DNA from: D2472 sp964444385
GTDB taxonomy: Bacteria > Pseudomonadota > Gammaproteobacteria > Magnimaribacterales > D2472
Assembly (NCBI GenBank): GCA_964444385.1
Contig: CAYUHD010000032.1
Location: 1-15,457, forward strand
DNA length: 15,457 bases
Direction: 5' to 3'
Positions 1 to 7,160 of this stretch are shown one piece after another. Each line of letters opens with the position of its first letter. Position 1 is the first letter of the stretch. Below the pieces are notes generated by a model, which worked only from the letters and a program-made list of their open reading frames with translations, was not told the origin of the DNA and did not search any database. Position numbers and translations under genes: made by a program.

Positions 1-2
1 AT

Positions 3-947
3 TCAATTATTTCAGATATGTATCCAAAAGAAGAAAGAGCAAGCGCTTTAGGAGTTTACTCAATGGGAATTCCATTGGGAGTAATGGCAGCATATTTTGC
101 TACAGCCTCTCTTATGGGAGCATCTAATGAAGAGGTAAATTGGAGGCAAATTTTTATCTTTCTAGGTCTAACAGGTATTGCATTAGCGGTTGTTGTGAAA
201 TTGGTTATTAGAGAACCAATAAGAGGGGCGATGGAATTTGATCAGCAAACTGAAATAATTAAACCTCCCTTTATAGAATCAATAAGAACTCTGCTAAAGA
301 TTCCTGCATGGCGCGCTATGTGCTTTGGAAGTGCCTTTGGAGCCTTTGTGTCGTATTCTGCTGCAGCATTTCAAACTAAATATCTAATAACATTGGATCC
401 AAATTTTGATTTTAAAACACTAGTAATTATTTTAGGAATTATAAATGGAACAACATATGCTGGAGGTGCTTTTTTTGGAGCAAGGTTAGCTGATAAATGG
501 GGTAAAAGAGACATACGTGCCTATGGATGGTTGCCTGCCATAGCAATTGGCATCTGCCTGCCAATAACTATTTACTCTTGGTGGGTTCCAACAGTTGAAA
601 TACATCTTTTATTAACTACTTTGTTCTTACTTTTTTTTGGAACATGGCTTGGACCAAGCTTTGCTATTGCTCAAACCCTGGCACCCATAAACATGAGAGC
701 TATGTCTACAGCTTTGTTCTTTTTTATTCTTAATATGATCTCGCTTGGAGGAGGACCAAGTTTTACTGGTTGGATGATAGATATATTTAACAAAACCAAT
801 GGGGAAATTGAATCAATCAGGTATGCTATGAGCGTTACCTCGTTTTTACTTATTCCATCAATGATTAGTTTCTTAATTGTTTCTAGATTGCTTCCACGGG
901 ATTGGGCCGAAGCAGAAAAGATAAATCATGGGTTGGCTCAAAAATAG
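3..947 (+). CDS. MFS transporter, Spinster-like, 5'-truncated by the window edge
   Basis: This is the C-terminal ~314 residues of a major facilitator superfamily transporter of the inner membrane. The reading frame is open to the window edge, and the first visible residues (SIISDMYPKEERASALGVYS) are a typical MFS segment after TM4, so roughly the first 110-120 residues are missing and the ATG at 18 is internal. Hydrophobic helices follow, with a cytoplasmic central loop around residues 66-95 counted from that ATG. A motif-A-like loop, ARLADKWGKRDIRAYG, lies near 155-170, and three to four more helices complete the second half. The sequence style resembles bacterial Spinster-type carriers, but the substrate cannot be read from it. 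It is followed after 11 nt by a small membrane protein and then a GST, apparently one operon. The MFS call is secure; the subfamily is tentative. Confidence 0.9.
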   Translation, partial: SIISDMYPKEERASALGVYSMGIPLGVMAAYFATASLMGASNEEVNWRQIFIFLGLTGIALAVVVKLVIREPIRGAMEFDQQTEIIKPPFIESIRTLLKIPAWRAMCFGSAFGAFVSYSAAAFQTKYLITLDPNFDFKTLVIILGIINGTTYAGGAFFGARLADKWGKRDIRAYGWLPAIAIGICLPITIYSWWVPTVEIHLLLTTLFLLFFGTWLGPSFAIAQTLAPINMRAMSTALFFFILNMISLGGGPSFTGWMIDIFNKTNGEIESIRYAMSVTSFLLIPSMISFLIVSRLLPRDWAEAEKINHGLAQK

Positions 948-958
948 GAGTGATTTAA

Positions 959-1213
959 GTGATTGAAAATTTCTTACAATATGGACAATGGGTCATCTTA
1001 GTATTGAGCATAATTAGTCTTATATTGGTCAGCTCAGTTAAGCATGATACAAGACTCAATGGCTATATTTTGACCGGAATAAGTAGATTTGGGGGTGCTT
1101 TAGTTTTTGTATTTGTTGATTTGCCTGCATTTGTTATTGCAAATTTAATACAAACATATATAGCTTTTAAGGGCTATTACAATAATAAAAAAGCTGGAGA
1201 AGATAAAAAATGA
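959..1213 (+). CDS. small two-helix membrane protein, function unknown
   Basis: An 84-residue protein that I do not recognise. It starts at GTG 959 with a good Shine-Dalgarno sequence, AGGAG at 946-950, which also overlaps the stop of the transporter gene. Two hydrophobic stretches, about residues 10-27 and 46-67, are joined by a short polar loop (VKHDTRLNGY), and the C-terminus is very lysine-rich (NNKKAGEDKK). By the positive-inside rule both termini are probably cytoplasmic. Its stop codon overlaps the ATG of the downstream GST gene (ATGA), which indicates translational coupling. Position between an MFS carrier and a GST suggests an accessory role in the same transport or detoxification unit, but nothing in the sequence gives a reaction. 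Confidence 0.8.
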   Translation: MIENFLQYGQWVILVLSIISLILVSSVKHDTRLNGYILTGISRFGGALVFVFVDLPAFVIANLIQTYIAFKGYYNNKKAGEDKK

Positions 1214-1821
1214 AATTATATGACAACAAAATGGCCAATAGCCCAAGAAAAGTAAGGATGTTTTTGGCTGAAAAAAAAATATCTGATGTGAAAATGATAG
1301 AAATTGATCTGATGAAAGGTGAGCATAAGACACCTGAATATCGTGCTATTGCTCCTAACTCAAGAATTCCGGCACTTCAACTAGATGATGGCACAGTGAT
1401 CACGGAATCGACTGCTATTTGTAGATATCTTGAATCTGTCTACCCTGAACCCAACTTATTTGGTGAAAGCCCAATTGAAATTGCATCAATTGAAATGTGG
1501 CAAGCCCGAATATATAACGAACTTATGATACCTTTAGCTATGGGATTTAGACATCTACATCCTGCAATATCGGGCTTAGAAACTCAAAACAAAGACTATG
1601 GTGAGCAACAAAAAAAAATTGGCATTAAATCGCTAAATTATTTCAATGGGGTTCTCTCAGAGTCAAAATTTGCTGCGGGGGACAGATATACTTTTGCTGA
1701 TATCCAAATGATAACTACAACAGATTTTTTTATTGATTTGAATCAATTAGATCTTGGAGATTACCCTGAAATAGAAAGACATACTAAATTAATGTCTGAA
1801 CGTCCTAGTTTTAAAGCTTAA
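1210..1821 (+). CDS. glutathione S-transferase family protein
   Basis: A 203-residue cytosolic GST, close to the usual 200-220. Residues 1-80 form the thioredoxin-like glutathione-binding domain. It has an early N-S-P segment (Ser11, a candidate thiol-activating residue), the cis-proline context NSRIPALQL (Pro54) and the glutathione gamma-glutamyl contact Glu66-Ser67 in VITESTAICRYLE. The C-terminal domain is helical and has the expected capping-box region, YTFADIQM. The start overlaps the upstream stop as ATGA, and the gene is the last of the plus-strand operon. Its stop codon lies in a TTAA palindrome shared with the stop of the converging SDR gene. GSTs conjugate glutathione to electrophiles or act as isomerases or dehalogenases; which applies here is not determinable. 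A related non-catalytic GST-fold protein remains possible. Confidence 0.9.
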   Translation: MKLYDNKMANSPRKVRMFLAEKKISDVKMIEIDLMKGEHKTPEYRAIAPNSRIPALQLDDGTVITESTAICRYLESVYPEPNLFGESPIEIASIEMWQARIYNELMIPLAMGFRHLHPAISGLETQNKDYGEQQKKIGIKSLNYFNGVLSESKFAAGDRYTFADIQMITTTDFFIDLNQLDLGDYPEIERHTKLMSERPSFKA

Positions 1822-2723
1822 GATTTATCAGCCTGCTCAAGAATTTTAATAGTTTGCTCTGGACCGCTAAAAAGTTCTCTTGCATCATCCATATCAGAAA
1901 CTGAATCCCAACCAGCAGCTATATTTTCAGGAGTCATTTCATCTCCAGTACCTAGGCTAAGACCCATTGTTTCAAAGATTCTAAATCTAGTATAAACTCC
2001 TGCGCCGGCACCAATAATTGCACCATTTAGGCCTTCATCACTTGCTAAATAGACAACAGCTGGGGTTACATACTCCGGCATAAATCTCTCACCAATACCT
2101 TCTGGAAATAAAGATTCAGTCATTCTTGATAAAGCAACCGGAGCAACAGCGCTTGAGAAAACATTATATTTTTGACCTTCAATTTTTAAACAATTCATCA
2201 ACCCGATCATTCCCATTTTTGCAGCACCATAATTTGCTTGACCGAAATTACCACAAAGACCTCCTGATGATGTTGTAAAAATTATTCGGCCAAAATTTTG
2301 CTCTCTCATGATGGGGTATACAGCATGTGAGGCATAAAAACTACCTTGAAAATGGACATCCATTACTTGATCAAACTCTTCAGTGGTTATTTTATGAAAA
2401 CTTTTGTCTCTTAATATTCCTGCATTATTTACGAGGATGTCAATACGGCCCCATTTCTCCATGGTTTCGGCAACCATCTTCAATACGCCCTCCTGATCTG
2501 CAACACTAGAGCCATTGGCAATAGCTTTCCCTCCTTCGGCTTTGATTTCCTCAACAACAGCATTGGCTGCATCACTTGCGCCACCAGATCCATCAATGGC
2601 GCCTCCTAGATCATTGACAACAACCCTAGCGCCTCTTCGAGCAAATTCAAGAGCATGTTGCTTCCCTAGACCACCACCAGCACCAGTTACAATTGCTACT
2701 TTGTCATCAAATCTTATTGTCAT
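1818..2723 (-). CDS. SDR-family dehydrogenase, MFE-2/17beta-HSD4-like 3-hydroxyacyl-CoA dehydrogenase type
   Basis: A 301-residue short-chain dehydrogenase/reductase. It shows the cofactor motif TGAGGGLG (13-20), NNAG (99-102) and the catalytic set Ser152, Tyr165 and Lys169 in GNFGQANYGAAK. Three features match the dehydrogenase domain of peroxisomal multifunctional enzyme type 2, which oxidises (3R)-hydroxyacyl-CoA or steroid CoA esters: the NDLGGAIDGSGG segment after beta-2, the GNFGQANY core and the ~300-residue length. The Asp after beta-2 favours NAD+ over NADP+. The eukaryotic hydratase and SCP2 domains are absent, so this is a stand-alone enzyme. The ATG at 2723 has a GGAGA Shine-Dalgarno sequence 7-9 nt upstream. 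The gene follows the flavoprotein reductase by 31 nt and is probably co-transcribed with it. The SDR call is firm; the acyl-CoA substrate is inference. Confidence 0.92.
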   Translation of the reverse strand: MTIRFDDKVAIVTGAGGGLGKQHALEFARRGARVVVNDLGGAIDGSGGASDAANAVVEEIKAEGGKAIANGSSVADQEGVLKMVAETMEKWGRIDILVNNAGILRDKSFHKITTEEFDQVMDVHFQGSFYASHAVYPIMREQNFGRIIFTTSSGGLCGNFGQANYGAAKMGMIGLMNCLKIEGQKYNVFSSAVAPVALSRMTESLFPEGIGERFMPEYVTPAVVYLASDEGLNGAIIGAGAGVYTRFRIFETMGLSLGTGDEMTPENIAAGWDSVSDMDDARELFSGPEQTIKILEQADKS

Positions 2724-2754
2724 AGTTGTCTCCGTATTAGATTAGATATTTTAA

Positions 2755-3978
2755 CTAATTTGAACCTGAAAAAATGGACTCAGGTTGAAAATTTTCATTT
2801 TTTATAAGATCCATCTCTAATTTAAAACCATTGCCAAGAGCCCGTTTGAAAAGCATGAACGGCTTGGATTGATTCACGCTATCTACTGCAATTAAATACC
2901 CATCTTTTCCATAGCAGGCTATAAATTCAGCAGAATCAACATCACCAAGAATATGACATTCATCATACCCGTGTGATAGACCTGCCATTTGCAATTTTAA
3001 ATCATACTGATCAGACCAAAACCATGGCATCTCATTATTAAAAAGATCATTACCAACAATTGAAGAAGAGGCAACTTTTGACTGCGCTAAAGCATTGGGA
3101 ACACTTTCCAATCTAAACTCTTTATTAAAAAGAGTGTTAAAAGAAGATGTGCAATCACCTACAGCAAGAATATTAGGAACTGAGGTTCTGCAATATTTAT
3201 CTGTCTTTATTCCATTTTCACATTCAATATCAATTGATTCAGCAAGGTGAGTATTTGGAATTGCTCCTATTCCTACAAGAACCATATCAGCAACAATGCT
3301 CTCTTCTGATTCTAAGGAAATTGCACTAATTATTTGATTTTTAGCTATTAAACCGTTCACTCTAACATTGCAAATAATTTCAACGCCTTTCTTAGTATGA
3401 AAATCATTATAAAATTTTGATAGCTCTGGACTCGTCACCCTTTTAAGAATTCGATCCTCTGCTTCTAAAATTGTAACTTTTAAACCAAGCTCGATCATTG
3501 CTGAAGCAACTTCAAGACCTATATAACCTCCACCAATAAGAACTATATTTTTAGCCGAACTAATTTCTTGGTGCATAGATAGCACATCAGTAATCTGCCT
3601 TAAATAAAATAAATTATTAGCATCAGCATTTTCAATAGACAATAGTCGAGGGGAAGCTCCAGTTGCAAAAACTAAATAGTCAAAATCAAAAGAAGTTTCT
3701 GATGTATGTGCTTGATTGGATTTTAGGTCAATAGAATCGATGCGAGTATTAAGATAAATAGAAATATTTTGATCTGCATAAAATTTATCTGGTTTAAAGC
3801 TAAGCTTATCTACTGGAATCTTTTGTTTTAAAAAATCTTTAGATAACGGGGGTCTATGGTAAGGAAGATAGTCTTCATCAGATACAATGTTTATCTCTCC
3901 TTCAAATCCATCTTTTCTAAGAGTAAAAGCTGTATTAGCACCCGCATGACCTCCTCCAATAATTAATACTTTACTCAC
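2755..3978 (-). CDS. FAD/NAD(P)-dependent ferredoxin/putidaredoxin reductase-type oxidoreductase
   Basis: A ~407-residue flavoprotein of the putidaredoxin or ferredoxin reductase family, which passes electrons from NADH via FAD to a 2Fe-2S ferredoxin feeding an oxygenase or P450. Visible motifs are the FAD dinucleotide fold IIGGGHAG (6-13), the conserved PYHRPPLSK (39-47), FATGASPR (104-111), a second Rossmann site IGGGYIGLE (148-156) with Glu171 ending its second strand (favouring NAD), and the FAD-ribityl motif ILAVGDC (270-276). The C-terminal domain begins near PWFWSDQYD, typical of this family. No ATG is available in frame. I prefer GTG at 3978, which gives MSKVLIIGGGHAG, over the upstream TTG at 3990, the first start after the in-frame stop. 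Neither has a clear Shine-Dalgarno sequence. No ferredoxin or oxygenase partner is present in the window. Confidence 0.9.
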   Translation of the reverse strand: MSKVLIIGGGHAGANTAFTLRKDGFEGEINIVSDEDYLPYHRPPLSKDFLKQKIPVDKLSFKPDKFYADQNISIYLNTRIDSIDLKSNQAHTSETSFDFDYLVFATGASPRLLSIENADANNLFYLRQITDVLSMHQEISSAKNIVLIGGGYIGLEVASAMIELGLKVTILEAEDRILKRVTSPELSKFYNDFHTKKGVEIICNVRVNGLIAKNQIISAISLESEESIVADMVLVGIGAIPNTHLAESIDIECENGIKTDKYCRTSVPNILAVGDCTSSFNTLFNKEFRLESVPNALAQSKVASSSIVGNDLFNNEMPWFWSDQYDLKLQMAGLSHGYDECHILGDVDSAEFIACYGKDGYLIAVDSVNQSKPFMLFKRALGNGFKLEMDLIKNENFQPESIFSGSN

Positions 3979-4012
3979 TGAATTGACCAATTGGATTTAA
4001 TGAAAACATATC

Positions 4013-4018
4013 TATACT
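4013..4018 (+). promoter_or_regulatory. candidate sigma-70 -10 box for the small ORF
   Basis: TATACT matches the TATAAT consensus at five of six positions. A weak -35 (TTGGAT, 3991-3996) lies 16 nt upstream. Transcription would start near 4024-4026, only 2-4 nt before the ATG at 4028. The box lies in the divergent region, and its reverse complement overlaps possible -10 sequence for the leftward reductase gene. Prediction by eye only. Confidence 0.4.
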
Positions 4019-4027
4019 AACTCTGTA

Positions 4028-4165
4028 ATGAAGAATGAAATTGTAGCTCACAACGATCTAAAAATTCGAATTGAAGACAATTTTTTTAATTCAATTGAAT
4101 CTAAACTTAAAAAATTGCCTCCATTGTATAAAAAAAGACAAAAAAACGATTGGCCCACGAATTAA
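4028..4165 (+). CDS. putative 45-residue basic small protein
   Basis: A short frame, ATG 4028 to TAA 4163-4165, in the otherwise empty gap between the reductase and the malate dehydrogenase. The predicted peptide begins MKNEIVAHNDLKIR, has a probably helical middle (IEDNFFNSIESKLKKL), and ends PPLYKKRQKNDWPTN. It is soluble and basic, with no signal peptide or membrane helix. I do not recognise a family. Against chance: it fills the gap, has a non-random amphipathic centre and a Pro/Trp-containing tail, and a -10 box is positioned before it. For chance: AT-rich DNA often has short open frames and no Shine-Dalgarno sequence is visible. If real it may be translated from a nearly leaderless mRNA. 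It lies 48 nt upstream of mdh on the same strand. Confidence 0.5.
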   Translation: MKNEIVAHNDLKIRIEDNFFNSIESKLKKLPPLYKKRQKNDWPTN

Positions 4166-4180
4166 TTTAACGTTTAGGAA

Positions 4181-4186
4181 TATAAT
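4181..4186 (+). promoter_or_regulatory. candidate sigma-70 -10 box for mdh
   Basis: TATAAT is an exact -10 consensus, placed 27 nt before the mdh ATG. That would put the transcription start near 4193 and give a ~20-nt leader containing the AAGGA ribosome site (4204-4208). No convincing -35 is seen at 16-18 nt spacing, and in AT-rich DNA such hexamers occur by chance. Confidence 0.45.
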
Positions 4187-4213
4187 AACCAAGAATATAT
4201 TTTAAGGATTTTC

Positions 4214-5212
4214 ATGAAAGATAAAATCAAAGTTGTGGTTACTGGCGCTGCTGGTCAAATCAGTTATTCTTTAATACCAAGGTTAGTAGATGGCAATGCC
4301 TTTGGAGATAAGATAGTTGACCTAGAATTGGTAGAAATCCCTCAAGTGGTTGATAAATTAGAAGGCCTGGTTATGGAGCTGGAGGATTCTAACTTTCCTA
4401 AGATGGGGAACGTTAATCACACCTCAAACTTTGAAGAAGCTGCCAAAGATGCTGACTGGTTTCTATTGGTTGGAAGTATCCCAAGGGGAATTGTATTTAA
4501 TGGTAAAAAAATTGAGGAGCGCGCAGATCTGCTCCAAATCAATGGCGGTATTTTTGTTGGGCAAGGCGAAGCAATTGGTAAATATGGAAAACCAGATGCA
4601 AAAATCTTAGTGGTAGGTAATCCTGCAAATACAAATGCTTTAATTGGAAAACATGCTGCTAACAATGAATCTCAACTTTGGATGGCAATGACGATGCTTG
4701 ATTCTAGTAGAGCAAGATCAGTCCTATCCAAAAAACTTAATACTGGAATCGCAAAGATTACCAAGATGATCATTTGGGGCAATCATAGCCCAACGATGTA
4801 TCCTGATTTTGAAAATGTTATTTCTAACGGAACACCTGGGAAAGATTTAATCAATGATATGGATTGGATAAATAATGAATTTTTACCGATTGTTCAACAA
4901 CGAGGCAAAGCTGTTATTGATTCACGTGGTGCCTCCTCTGCAACTTCAGCAGCAAAAGCAGCTTTAGACACTGTAGTTGCTTGCGAAAACTCTACTCAGT
5001 CTGGAGATTGCTTTAGCGCTGCAGTAATGACAGATGGTAGCTATGATCTACCTGATGGAATTATTTGCGGCATGCCGTTAATGACTACTCCAGATGGAAA
5101 AGTTGAGATCGTTAGAGATATTACCTTGTCTGATTTTGCTAAGGAGAAAATTAAAATCTCAACAGATGAATTGATTGAAGAAAGGGCCGCTGTAGAAGAT
5201 TTATTAAAATAA
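4214..5212 (+). CDS. mdh: malate dehydrogenase, cytosolic-type (NAD), with expanded active-site loop
   Basis: A 332-residue lactate/malate dehydrogenase superfamily enzyme of the group shared by Thermus and eukaryotic cytosolic MDH. It interconverts malate and oxaloacetate with NAD in the TCA cycle. The Rossmann motif is VTGAAGQISYSL (9-20), and Glu41 at the end of beta-2 indicates NAD preference. VVGNPANTNAL (133-143) and IIWGNHSPTMYPD (186-198, catalytic His191) are well conserved, with substrate arginines at 91, 103 and probably 166. Two oddities stand out. The loop usually written PRKxGMER is here PRGIVFNGKKIEER, about six residues longer. The usual RLDHNRA is MLDSSRA, retaining Asp163 and Arg166. 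The ATG at 4214 has AAGGA five nt upstream. A hypothetical gene starts immediately after its stop. Confidence 0.9.
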   Translation: MKDKIKVVVTGAAGQISYSLIPRLVDGNAFGDKIVDLELVEIPQVVDKLEGLVMELEDSNFPKMGNVNHTSNFEEAAKDADWFLLVGSIPRGIVFNGKKIEERADLLQINGGIFVGQGEAIGKYGKPDAKILVVGNPANTNALIGKHAANNESQLWMAMTMLDSSRARSVLSKKLNTGIAKITKMIIWGNHSPTMYPDFENVISNGTPGKDLINDMDWINNEFLPIVQQRGKAVIDSRGASSATSAAKAALDTVVACENSTQSGDCFSAAVMTDGSYDLPDGIICGMPLMTTPDGKVEIVRDITLSDFAKEKIKISTDELIEERAAVEDLLK

Positions 5213-5662
5213 ATGAGCACAAGTGGATTAAATAAATTTCTGATTGAAGTTATCCGCAATGAAATAGTCAAATCAGTTTTAGCGATTTCTAAACAGGATT
5301 TAAGTGCCTTTGCTGAGGTTTGCGAGGATGCTCTTGATAATTTATCAATTTTAAACCTAGAGCATCTTGATGGTAATGCAGGCGAACCAAATGATCTATG
5401 CATAATTTTTGATGATATGCCTATATCAAAAACTCAAATTGGTTTAATTAAAAATACTCTTGCTCAAAAAATTCTTATCATTAAAAAAAATGATGATGAA
5501 CAAGATCATCAATCATTTCTAGAACTTGGCTTTACTCATGATATTGAAATAAAGCCTGCTAGGGTCTATTCATATAACTTAAAAACCTATAATAATAAAA
5601 GAGGATGGAATAACCCTGAAGGCTGGGCCAATCCAGAAAATTTTGAAAAATATAGATGGTAA
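5213..5662 (+). CDS. conserved-looking hypothetical protein, possibly DUF6231-like
   Basis: A 149-residue soluble protein with no signal peptide or membrane segment. Its ATG directly follows the mdh TAA with no gap, so translation is probably coupled. The first ~60 residues look helical. The centre (DLCIIFDDM, then TLAQKILIIKK) looks like alternating beta strands and helices of a Rossmann-like or methyltransferase-like fold without a recognisable cofactor motif. The C-terminus is highly distinctive, rich in Tyr, Trp, Asn and Pro: ARVYSYNLKTYNNKRGWNNP and then GWANPENFEKYRW (residues 117-149). This ending recalls a family of uncharacterised gammaproteobacterial proteins, possibly DUF6231, but I am not certain of that name. 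The stop lies 7 nt from the converging lysS stop. No function can be assigned. Confidence 0.78.
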   Translation: MSTSGLNKFLIEVIRNEIVKSVLAISKQDLSAFAEVCEDALDNLSILNLEHLDGNAGEPNDLCIIFDDMPISKTQIGLIKNTLAQKILIIKKNDDEQDHQSFLELGFTHDIEIKPARVYSYNLKTYNNKRGWNNPEGWANPENFEKYRW

Positions 5663-5669
5663 GTTCTTA

Positions 5670-7160
5670 TTAAGATTTTAATTGAGGAAATAAAATAACA
5701 TCTCTTATAGAGCTCTGATTGGTTAGCATCATAACTAATCTATCAATTCCAACCCCAACCCCCACAGCTGGTGGCATACCATGCTCAAGAGCTGTTATGT
5801 AGTCTTCGTCAAAACCCATTGCCTCATCATCGCCATCAGCTTTAGCCTTTACCTGATCACGGAATCTATCTGCCTGATCATCGGGATCGTTTAGCTCACA
5901 AAAGCCATTAGCAATTTCTTTTCCACCAATAAATAGCTCAAATCTATCAGCGATCAATGGATTTTCATTATTTCTTCTAGATAAAGGAGAAACCTCTACA
6001 GGGTAGTCTGTAACAAAAGTAGGTTGAATAAGCTTTGATTCAACTGTCTTTTCAAATATCTCCAATAATATTTTTCCAGCACCCCAAGAATCTTTGTATG
6101 TAAGCTTGATAGTATCTGAATAATTTTGAAGTTTTTTAAGATCAGATAGATCAGCTTGACTTAATTCTTTATTAAATTCTAGGACTAGATCGTGAATAGT
6201 TTTTACAGAAAAATTAGAAAGATTTATTTTATCTTTGCCCCACTCTATTTCACCACTATTACTTACTGCTTGAGATGCTGATTGAATAATAAGCTTAGTA
6301 AAATCCATTGTGCTTTGAAATGAAGCAAAGGCTGCATAAAACTCCAACATTGTAAATTCAGGGTTATGTTTAGTTGATAAGCCCTCGTTTCTAAAACTCC
6401 TATTTATTTCAAAAACCTTATCAAAACCTCCTACCAAAAGTCTTTTTAAATAGAGTTCTGGAGCTATTCTAAGAAATAACTCTCTATCTAGAGCATTGTG
6501 TTGCGTAATAAAAGGCTTAGCAACAGCACCACCAGGAATAGCGTGCATCATTGGTGTCTCAACTTCTAAAAAGCCATCATCGAGCATGGTAGATCGTATA
6601 GAAGCAACAATTTTAGAGCGTTTAATAAAAATATCCTTTGATTCAGGGCTGCTCATTAAATCTAAATATCTTTGGCGGTACTTAATTTCAATATCAGCAA
6701 GGCCTTTATGCTTTTCAGGCATAGGTCTTAAAGATTTTGTAATTAGTAAAATATCCCAGGCTTCCATAGTTAATTCTTCTGTCTTGGTTTTAAAGAGTTT
6801 GCCTGTAACTCCAATAATGTCCCCTAAGTCCCAACTTTTAAAATCTTTATATAAATCTAGATCAATATTATTCTTAGTTACATATACTTGGATATCACCT
6901 TGACCATCTCTAATGGTAACAAAACTAGCATTCCCCATTACTCTTTTTAAGACGATTCTGCCAGCTAAAGAGATGCCTTGAGTTTTCTTTTTTTCAAGCT
7001 CCTCTTTGTTTAAATGGCCATAGGTATTATGCAAGTATTGAGAAAAATGCGATGGGGTGAAGTTATTAGTATAAGCTTTATTTTCAGCCCTTAGCTCTTC
7101 AAGCTTTCTTCGCCTTTCCTCTAAGATAGAGGCTTCACCACCAATATTTGAATCACTCAT
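5670..7160 (-). CDS. lysS: lysyl-tRNA synthetase, class II
   Basis: A 496-residue cytoplasmic class II lysyl-tRNA synthetase, which charges tRNA-Lys; the length is close to the usual ~505. Residues ~65-145 form the OB-fold anticodon-binding domain (ISLAGRIVLKRVMGNASF onward). The catalytic core has motif 1 around 197-216 (FLEVETPMMHAIPGGAVAKP), motif 2 around 249-276 (VFEINRSFRNEG, then HNPEFTMLEFY) and motif 3 near 466-482 (GVGVGIDRLVMMLT). GFCELNDPDDQ is also characteristic of LysRS. Its ATG follows the prfB TAA with no gap, and AGGAG (7166-7170) lies inside the last prfB codons, so the two are translationally coupled as in E. coli. It is the last gene of the long minus-strand cluster and ends 7 nt from a converging gene, leaving little room for an intergenic terminator. 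Confidence 0.97.
   Translation of the reverse strand: MSDSNIGGEASILEERRRKLEELRAENKAYTNNFTPSHFSQYLHNTYGHLNKEELEKKKTQGISLAGRIVLKRVMGNASFVTIRDGQGDIQVYVTKNNIDLDLYKDFKSWDLGDIIGVTGKLFKTKTEELTMEAWDILLITKSLRPMPEKHKGLADIEIKYRQRYLDLMSSPESKDIFIKRSKIVASIRSTMLDDGFLEVETPMMHAIPGGAVAKPFITQHNALDRELFLRIAPELYLKRLLVGGFDKVFEINRSFRNEGLSTKHNPEFTMLEFYAAFASFQSTMDFTKLIIQSASQAVSNSGEIEWGKDKINLSNFSVKTIHDLVLEFNKELSQADLSDLKKLQNYSDTIKLTYKDSWGAGKILLEIFEKTVESKLIQPTFVTDYPVEVSPLSRRNNENPLIADRFELFIGGKEIANGFCELNDPDDQADRFRDQVKAKADGDDEAMGFDEDYITALEHGMPPAVGVGVGIDRLVMMLTNQSSIRDVILFPQLKS

Noticed and set aside
4011..4040. Promoter for the leftward reductase gene
   Set aside because: Only 4/6 matches to -10 and no clear -35; the region is plausible but not supportable by eye.
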